Assembly: GCF_016918015.1 (NCBI RefSeq)
Contig: NZ_JAERMK010000035.1
Coordinates: 1 to 35,786, forward strand
Direction: 5' to 3'
Length of the DNA: 35,786 bases
Source of the DNA: Glycomyces sp. YM15
Lineage (GTDB): Bacteria; Actinomycetota; Actinomycetes; Mycobacteriales; Micromonosporaceae
Part shown: piece by piece, positions 31,008 through 35,786 of the stretch
How the letters are laid out: every line of letters starts with the position of its first letter
Numbering within the stretch: position 1 is the first letter of the stretch
Notes under the pieces: generated by a model
Database searches by the model: none
The model's input: only the letters and a program-made list of their open reading frames with translations
Told to the model about the DNA's origin: nothing
Program-made: the position numbers and the translations under genes

Positions 31008-31828
31008 CCGCACGACCGCTGTCGTCGAGAACCTGGTGGAAGACCGGCCTGGGCCTCGTCTTCACCGCGATCATGCTCTTCCCCGTCTACTGGATGGTGA
31101 ACGTCTCCCTCACGCCCACCTCCGAACTGCGCCAGACCAACTGGTTCCCCGCGCACCCGACCCTCGAAGGGTTCGACGCCGCACTGGCCCAGCAGCTCCC
31201 GGCGCTGGGCACCAGCCTCGCCATCGGCGCGGGCTGCGTCCTGCTCACCATCGTCATCGCCGCACCCGCGGGCTACGCCCTCGCGATCCTCAACCTGCGC
31301 GGCGGCCGGGCGCTGAACTTCCTGCTCCTCGTGGCGCAGATGATCCCCGCGGTGGTCATGGCCATGGGCTTCTACGCGATCTACGTGCGCCTCGGGATGC
31401 TGAACACGGTGTGGGGCCTCATCATCGCCGACTCCACGATCGCCGTCCCCTTCGGAGTGCTGCTCTACACCACCTTCATGGCGGGCATCCCGAAGGAGCT
31501 CATCCAGGCCGCCCGCGTCGACGGCGCCGGAGCCTGGGGCACCTTCACCAAGATCATCCTCCCGGTGAGCCGCAACTCGACCCTCACGGTGTCGCTGTTC
31601 GCGTTCCTGTGGGCCTGGTCGGACTTCATCTTCGCCTCGACCCTCAGCCGCTCCAGCGAATACGTGCCGATCACCCTCGGGATCTACCAGTACATCGGGA
31701 ACAACACCACACAGTGGAACGCGATCATGGCCACCGCCGTCGTCGCCTCGCTCCCCGCGGCGATCCTCCTGGTCGTCGCCCAACGATATGTGGCCGCCGG
31801 TGTGACCGCCGGTGCCGTGAAGGACTGA
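31004..31828 (+). CDS. Sugar ABC transporter permease (MalG-like), second system
   Basis: 274 residues. The ATG at 31004 overlaps the preceding TGA (ATGA), with GGAGG six bases upstream. Six membrane segments begin with LGLVFTAIMLFPVYWMVNVS. The EAA loop reads ELIQAARVDGAGAWGTFTKI followed by ILPVSR. The C terminus QRYVAAGVTAGAVKD is typical of the family. It pairs with the preceding permease. As in the first system no ATPase gene is present, so a shared MsiK-like ATPase must serve it. The GH127 gene follows after four bases. Confidence 0.94.
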   Translation: MTARPLSSRTWWKTGLGLVFTAIMLFPVYWMVNVSLTPTSELRQTNWFPAHPTLEGFDAALAQQLPALGTSLAIGAGCVLLTIVIAAPAGYALAILNLRGGRALNFLLLVAQMIPAVVMAMGFYAIYVRLGMLNTVWGLIIADSTIAVPFGVLLYTTFMAGIPKELIQAARVDGAGAWGTFTKIILPVSRNSTLTVSLFAFLWAWSDFIFASTLSRSSEYVPITLGIYQYIGNNTTQWNAIMATAVVASLPAAILLVVAQRYVAAGVTAGAVKD

Positions 31829-31832
31829 ACCA

Positions 31833-33737
31833 GTGCGAGACAACACCGTCCCAGTCGACGCGCCCGGCCGACTGCGAGGCCTCGGCGTGGACGAATTCCG
31901 ACTCCGAGGCGGGTTCTGGGGCGGCCTCCAAGCCGTCAACGCGACCGCCACGCTCCAGCACTGTCTGGAGTGGATGGAGCGCCTCGGCTGGATCGCGAAC
32001 TTCGACCGCGTCGCCCGAGGCGACACGGACGGGGAACGGCCCGGCTGGCAGTTCTCCGACTCGGAGATCTACAAGCTCATGGAGGCGCTCGCCTGGGAGT
32101 ACGGCAGGACCGGCTCGGCTTGGGCCGACGAGACCTTCGTCGCCCTGACCGAACGCGTGGCCGCAGCACAGGACGGCGACGGCTACCTCAACACCTGCTA
32201 TGGGCATGGGGGACAAGCGGAACGGTACAGCGACCTTTCGTCCGGCCACGAGCTCTACTGCACGGGCCACCTGCTGCAGGCCGCCGTCGCGCGCCTGCGC
32301 ACCGCGGGCGAGGACAAGCTGGTCGAGGTCGCCAGGCGAGCGGCCGACGAGGTCTGCCGGACCTTCGGCGCCGACGGCCAGGATGGCATCTGCGGCCACC
32401 CCGAGATCGAAGTCGGCCTCGCTGAACTGGGCCGCGCCCTGGGCGAGCCCCGCTACACCGAACAGGCCCGCCTCTTCATCGAACGACGCGGCCGGGGAAC
32501 GTTGAAGCCCGTCACCCTGCTGGACGCCTCCTACTTCCAGGACGACCTCCCGATCCGGGAAGCCGACGCCTGGCGCGGCCACGCGGTGCGAGCGCTCTAC
32601 CTGGCGGCGGGCGCGGTCGACGTCGCCGTCGACACGGACGACACCGACCTGCTGAACGCCGTTGAACGCCAATGGGCCCGCTCGGTCGAACGCCGCACCT
32701 ACCTGACCGGCGGCATGGGCTCACGCCACCAGGACGAAGGCTTCGGCGAGGACTGGGAACTCCCGCCGGACCGCGCCTACTGCGAGACCTGCGCCGGGAT
32801 CGCCTCGAACATGGTGTCGTGGCGGCTCTACCTGGCGACCGGCGAGCCCAAGTACGCGGACCTGATGGAACGCACCTTCTACAACGTCATCGCCGCGTCC
32901 CCGGCCGAGGACGGGAAGGCCTTCTTCTACGCCAACCCGCTGCACCAGCGAAGCGCCGCAGCGGATGTGCGGCCCGACGAGGTCAACCCGAGAGCCGAGG
33001 GCGGCGTGCGCGCCCCCTGGTTCGACGTCTCCTGCTGCCCGACCAACCTGGCGCGGACCCTCGCCAGCTGGCAGGCCTACGCCGCCTCCGTCGAGGGAGA
33101 CCAGGTCTCGCTGCTCCAATACGCCAACGGCGACATGCGAATCGCGCTCGAGAACGGAGCAGAGCTGGCCCTCCGGATCTCGACGGAGTACCCGCGAACG
33201 GGCGCGATCCGCATCGAGGTCCTGGAAACCCCGAGCGACCCGATCGAACTGCGGCTCCGGATCCCGGACTGGGCCGAGGGAGCGAGCCTCGCCGACGAGA
33301 CGACCGCGTACGCCGTGGAACCGGGCTGGTCGGTCGTCCCCGGCCCGTTGAAGGCCGGCAAGGTCATCGAGCTCAACCTGCCTGTGGACCCGCGGTTCAC
33401 GTGGCCCGACGAGCGCATCGACGCGGTCCGAGGCTGCGTGGCGGTCGAACGCGGCCCCTTGGTCCTGTGCGCCGAGTCCACCGATCTCGCTGAGCCCCAG
33501 GCGATCGAAACGCTCCGCATCGACACGACGAAGCTACCGCTGGCAGAGGGCGACGGAGCGATCGTCCGGGCGGCTTCAGTGCCCGTCGACCCCGCGAAGC
33601 AGGCCGCACTGCCGTATCACTCGACCCCGCCGAGCAGGGACCGGTCCGCCGAGACCTCCGGTGTCCGCCTGATTCCCTACCACCGGTGGGCGCAGCGAGG
33701 CAGCGCGGCGATGAGGGTCTTCCTGCCCACGATCTGA
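31833..33737 (+). CDS. GH127 beta-L-arabinofuranosidase
   Basis: 634 residues from GTG 31833; there is no signal peptide, so it acts on imported sugar. An (alpha/alpha)6 domain (about 15-410) is followed by beta-sandwich domains, matching Bifidobacterium HypBA1. The zinc/thiolate site is present: Glu318 and Cys320 (CETCAG), Cys401 and Cys402 (SCCPTN), where HypBA1 has Glu338, Cys340, Cys417 and Cys418, the last being the nucleophile. The predicted acid Glu302 lies 16 residues before the zinc glutamate, as in HypBA1 (Glu322). HypBA1 removes beta-1,2-L-arabinofuranose from hydroxyproline-linked arabinosides of plant extensins. It is the last gene of the LacI-controlled operon, and its stop is eight bases from a convergent gene. 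Confidence 0.9.
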   Translation: MRDNTVPVDAPGRLRGLGVDEFRLRGGFWGGLQAVNATATLQHCLEWMERLGWIANFDRVARGDTDGERPGWQFSDSEIYKLMEALAWEYGRTGSAWADETFVALTERVAAAQDGDGYLNTCYGHGGQAERYSDLSSGHELYCTGHLLQAAVARLRTAGEDKLVEVARRAADEVCRTFGADGQDGICGHPEIEVGLAELGRALGEPRYTEQARLFIERRGRGTLKPVTLLDASYFQDDLPIREADAWRGHAVRALYLAAGAVDVAVDTDDTDLLNAVERQWARSVERRTYLTGGMGSRHQDEGFGEDWELPPDRAYCETCAGIASNMVSWRLYLATGEPKYADLMERTFYNVIAASPAEDGKAFFYANPLHQRSAAADVRPDEVNPRAEGGVRAPWFDVSCCPTNLARTLASWQAYAASVEGDQVSLLQYANGDMRIALENGAELALRISTEYPRTGAIRIEVLETPSDPIELRLRIPDWAEGASLADETTAYAVEPGWSVVPGPLKAGKVIELNLPVDPRFTWPDERIDAVRGCVAVERGPLVLCAESTDLAEPQAIETLRIDTTKLPLAEGDGAIVRAASVPVDPAKQAALPYHSTPPSRDRSAETSGVRLIPYHRWAQRGSAAMRVFLPTI

Positions 33738-33745
33738 CGGCGGCC

Positions 33746-34297
33746 TCAACGCTTTTCCCAGACCGATAAAGGCGGCAGACCGACTTCGGCGCGGGCGCGG
33801 TCGGTCAGTTCCTGCACGAGCGCGGTCTTCACCCGCGCGTACTCGCCGGGCGCCGTGCCTGCTGCCACGACCGCGCGTTTGAGGCGCGCGTAGCGGTCAG
33901 CGTCCGCGGGGTGGTTTCGCAGATAGTCGCGGAGGATCCGCTGGTTTCTCGTCGGCCAGCTCGCCGAGTCGACCACGTGCAGGATATGACTGCGGACGCC
34001 GCCGTCGGCGCGGACGAACAGCCGCCGGTCGACCATGCCGTTCCGGTGCGGCCGAAAACCGTTGCCCGCCAGTGCCTTCAGATGCGGTTCGACCTGGTCG
34101 AGTTCGCTCACGGCGGCCATCAGGTCGATGACGGGCTTGGCCGCCAGCCCGGGCACCGCCGTGGAACCGATGTGCTCGATCGCCGCGAACAGGCCGGGCG
34201 CGGCGGCGTCGAGAGCGTCGATGGCCTCGGCCGCCTGGCGCGGCCAGTCGGGGTCGTAATCGAGGATGTGCAAGTTGGCGTCGATGCTTCCTGCCAT
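33746..34297 (-). CDS. GrpB family (UPF0157) protein
   Basis: 183 residues with a nucleotidyltransferase-like fold: LHILDYDPDWPRQAAEAI, IEHIGSTAVPGLAAKPVIDL and DRRLFVRADGGVRSHILHVV, then RNQRILRDYLRNHPADADRY. The GSTAVPGLAAKPVIDL core is diagnostic of GrpB/UPF0157. Members occur alone or fused to dephospho-CoA kinase; their reaction is not established. The ATG at 34297 is three bases after the phosphotransferase stop, so the two form an operon. Codon use is like the chromosome average. Confidence 0.92.
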   Translation of the reverse strand: MAGSIDANLHILDYDPDWPRQAAEAIDALDAAAPGLFAAIEHIGSTAVPGLAAKPVIDLMAAVSELDQVEPHLKALAGNGFRPHRNGMVDRRLFVRADGGVRSHILHVVDSASWPTRNQRILRDYLRNHPADADRYARLKRAVVAAGTAPGEYARVKTALVQELTDRARAEVGLPPLSVWEKR

Positions 34298-34300
34298 GGA

Positions 34301-35179
34301 TCAACGAAGGACGCGCACGATGGCCGCTTCACCGGCGGGCTTCCAGGTCGGTTTGCCGCCGGCCCAGCCGCGCTCGCCCGCGACGCCGATGTCGAGCAGG
34401 ACCAGTGCCTTGACGAGCGCGAGGCCGCGGGCGCGCAGCACGGTGGCCTCGTCGGCCGCTTTGTACGCGCTGAAGAACGCCACGTCGGCGCCGTCGGGCA
34501 GCAGGATCCAAGCGGCGGCGAGATCGACCGCGGGGTCGCCGACGAAGAGCTCGCCGAAGTCGATCACCCCTGCGAGGCCGCCGTCTTCGACGACGACATT
34601 GGCAGGGTGCAGGTCGCCGTGAAGCCACACGCCGGGCCCGTCGTGTCGGGGCGCTTCCACCGCGGTCCGCCAGACTGCGCGAGCGCGGTCGGCGTCCACG
34701 TCGGGGTGGCGTTCGAGTGCCTGCTCGAAGTGTTCGTCCATGGTGTGGAGGGGCGCGCCGCGGCGGTCGTTCGCGGGGGCGTCGGCGGGACCTTCGACGT
34801 GGAGTGCGGTGAGGAACTCGGCGAGCACGGCGGCCGATGCGGGGTCGGTGATCGGCGCGAGGTCGGCGGGCGTGCCGTGGACCCAGGTGGTGACGAGCCA
34901 GGTGTGCGGAAACGGCTCGGACGGTCGACCGAGCCTGGTGGGCACGGGGATGGGCAACGGCAGACGCGACGCGAGGCCGGGGAGCCTGCGGTGCTCCCGC
35001 TCCAGGAGCTCGGGGGCGTCTTCGGTGCGGGGTACGCGCACCGCCAGGTCGGGGCCGAGGCGCCACATCTGGTTGGTCCAGCCGCCGTCCACGGCCTTGA
35101 GCTCCAGCCCGGCGAGGTCGGGATGCTGCTCCTCGAGGAGGTCTCGCAGCAGCCGCTCATCGATCGCAAAGTCGCTCAA
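34301..35179 (-). CDS. Aminoglycoside phosphotransferase-family kinase
   Basis: 292 residues from TTG 35179, with AAGGGA six bases upstream. The kinase-like fold shows GGWTNQMWRLGPDLAVRVPR (ATP-binding strands), the Brenner motif VWLHGDLHPANVVVE with the catalytic Asp, and GVIDFGELFVGDPAVDLAAA with the metal-binding Asp. This matches the APH/choline-kinase superfamily, whose members phosphorylate small hydroxylated compounds or aminoglycosides. Most chromosomal members are not resistance enzymes, and sequence alone does not give the substrate. It is followed immediately by the GrpB gene on the same strand. Confidence 0.88.
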   Translation of the reverse strand: MSDFAIDERLLRDLLEEQHPDLAGLELKAVDGGWTNQMWRLGPDLAVRVPRTEDAPELLEREHRRLPGLASRLPLPIPVPTRLGRPSEPFPHTWLVTTWVHGTPADLAPITDPASAAVLAEFLTALHVEGPADAPANDRRGAPLHTMDEHFEQALERHPDVDADRARAVWRTAVEAPRHDGPGVWLHGDLHPANVVVEDGGLAGVIDFGELFVGDPAVDLAAAWILLPDGADVAFFSAYKAADEATVLRARGLALVKALVLLDIGVAGERGWAGGKPTWKPAGEAAIVRVLR

Positions 35180-35265
35180 CCCGAATCCCTTCGCCGCAGG
35201 TTCGCGCCCACCCTACCCGCACAGGCAGAACACGAACCCGGCCAAGATTCGTCCCCTTCGAGGTG

Positions 35266-35640
35266 GTGTTTCGGATACCCGGCTCAACTGGGATGCGGTT
35301 CGGACTGTCCGCGACAACAAGGTGCGGCTCCCTTCGGGCGGTGTTCCGGCTGCCGAGCTCGATTCGAATACGGTTCGAGCAGGCAGCGACAAAGAAGTGA
35401 GGGAGGGGCCGGGTCTGTCTCCGGCCTCTCGGTTCGATCGGGTTGGGGTTCGGGCGGGCGGCGATGAAGAGGTGGGGGAGGGGCTGGGTCCTTCTCCGGC
35501 CTCTAGGTCTGATCGGGTCCAGGTTCAGGCTGTCAGCGACAAGGAGGCGGGGGTGGAGTTCGGGTCTGTCTCCGGCTTCCCGGCTCGGTCGGGCTTGGGG
35601 TTCAGGCGAGCCGCGATGGTGGGGTGTGCTGGGGTGGGTT
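35266..35640. repeat. Five tandem 75-bp degenerate repeats
   Basis: Copies begin near 35266, 35341, 35416, 35491 and 35567. TCCGGC (TTCGGA in copy 1) recurs at almost exactly 75-bp steps. The shared frame is a TCTCCGGC start, then GATCGGGT, GGTTCRGGC, a GCGAC/GCGAT-AAGAAG block and a G-rich end. Seventy-five is a multiple of three, so an open frame crosses the array with a 25-residue repeat; it has no codon bias and I do not call it a gene. Related copies occur at 19035-19200 and, inverted, at 40-370. Confidence 0.8.
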
Positions 35641-35657
35641 TCTTGGTGTGGGCATGC

Positions 35658-35786
35658 TGGGGGCTTACCCCTTTGGTGTTGACACCGTCCTATGCGGCGA
35701 GGGCGAGGCTAGCCTGCCGCTGTTCGTAGTCGATCGGTGAGATCTGGCCCAGAGACGAGTGTCTCCGGGTCGTGTTGTAATCGGTG
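35658..35786 (-). mobile_element. End of an IS3-family insertion sequence, cut by the window edge
   Basis: The frame from 35786 down to TAG at 35690-35692 reads YNTTRRHSSLGQISPIDYEQ then RQASLALAA, the C terminus of an IS3-family transposase (OrfB, rve integrase domain); only 32 codons are inside the window. Beyond the stop, the text from 35658 (TGGGGGCTTACCCC, then TTTGGTGTTGACACC) looks like the IS terminal inverted repeat, starting with TG as IS3 ends do. The boundary is inferred because the other end is outside the window. The IS abuts the 75-bp repeat array. Confidence 0.88.
35690..35786 (-). CDS. IS3-family transposase OrfB, C-terminal fragment (runs off the window)
   Basis: Thirty-one residues ending at TAG 35690. 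RRHSSLGQISPIDYE is the hallmark end of the IS3-family DDE integrase domain, after the catalytic Glu. The gene continues beyond 35786, so intactness cannot be judged. The transposase would cut and join the IS ends in the cytoplasm. OrfB is normally made by frameshift from OrfA, which is also outside the window. Confidence 0.9.
   Translation of the reverse strand, partial: TDYNTTRRHSSLGQISPIDYEQRQASLALAA

Noticed and set aside
34301..35179. Antibiotic-resistance gene call for the APH-like protein
   Set aside because: Only superfamily motifs are visible; most chromosomal members in actinomycetes are not resistance determinants.
35266..35640. CRISPR array
   Set aside because: Repeats are 75 bp, tandem and degenerate, without short identical repeats separated by unique spacers, and no cas genes are near.
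34740..35729. 329-codon plus-strand frame through the repeat array
   Set aside because: It overlaps the phosphotransferase gene antisense, lacks a ribosome site and shows no third-position bias in the repeat part.

Overview
The window is high-G+C, actinobacterial DNA. Almost all genes have G/C in the third codon position. Other signs are a DtxR/IdeR-type iron box, two CUT1 sugar ABC importers without their own ATPase (as in MsiK-dependent actinomycetes), ROK and LacI sugar regulators, and a DUF5753/DUF397 regulator pair. A saprophytic filamentous actinomycete (Streptomyces- or Glycomyces-like) fits; I cannot name the genus from sequence alone.

Layout. 1-420: degenerate repeats. 421-3782: an iron-regulated divergent pair, a siderophore-interacting (ferric-siderophore reductase) protein and a penicillin-acylase/siderophore-acetyltransferase fusion, sharing one palindromic iron box. 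3862-6330: two exported proteins, an S8 (proteinase K-like) protease and an LPXTG cell-wall protein. 6839-14562: a compact sugar operon with lipoprotein, two permeases, GH43 glycosidase, two tandem DUF6807 proteins and a ROK regulator; most starts overlap the previous stop. 14613-16744: acyl-CoA ligase, then a hemerythrin protein behind a palindromic operator. 16933-18964: two overlapping unknown genes divergent from an XRE/DUF5753 + DUF397 pair, in visibly more A/T-rich DNA. 18965-20367: 1.4 kb without a convincing gene, holding degenerate repeats and a hairpin. 20368-22764: an MFS exporter, a structured inverted-repeat element, a truncated gene and a DUF4259 gene. 22885-25698: a membrane-spanning Hsp70-like ATPase with a predicted extracellular beta-propeller. 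25748-33737: a LacI-controlled locus with a secreted clan GH-A glycosidase with a CBM, an ABC importer and a GH127 beta-L-arabinofuranosidase, with four near-identical operators in the divergent promoter region. 33746-35179: GrpB-like and aminoglycoside phosphotransferase-like genes. 35266-35640: five 75-bp tandem repeats. The right edge is the 3' end of an IS3-family transposase.

How it works together (inference). The two sugar loci follow one logic: glycosidase, binding lipoprotein and two permeases, an intracellular glycosidase, and a local repressor, with the ATPase supplied elsewhere. The second locus most plausibly handles beta-L-arabinosides from plant glycoproteins; the first handles xylo- or arabino-oligosaccharides. 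The iron pair suggests release or modification of a hydroxamate siderophore, though no siderophore synthetase lies in the window.

Caution about the sequence itself: two stretches (16784-16910 and 30072-30168) are nearly pure G/C homopolymer runs and look like sequencing or assembly artefacts. The second sits inside a permease and replaces its first membrane segment.
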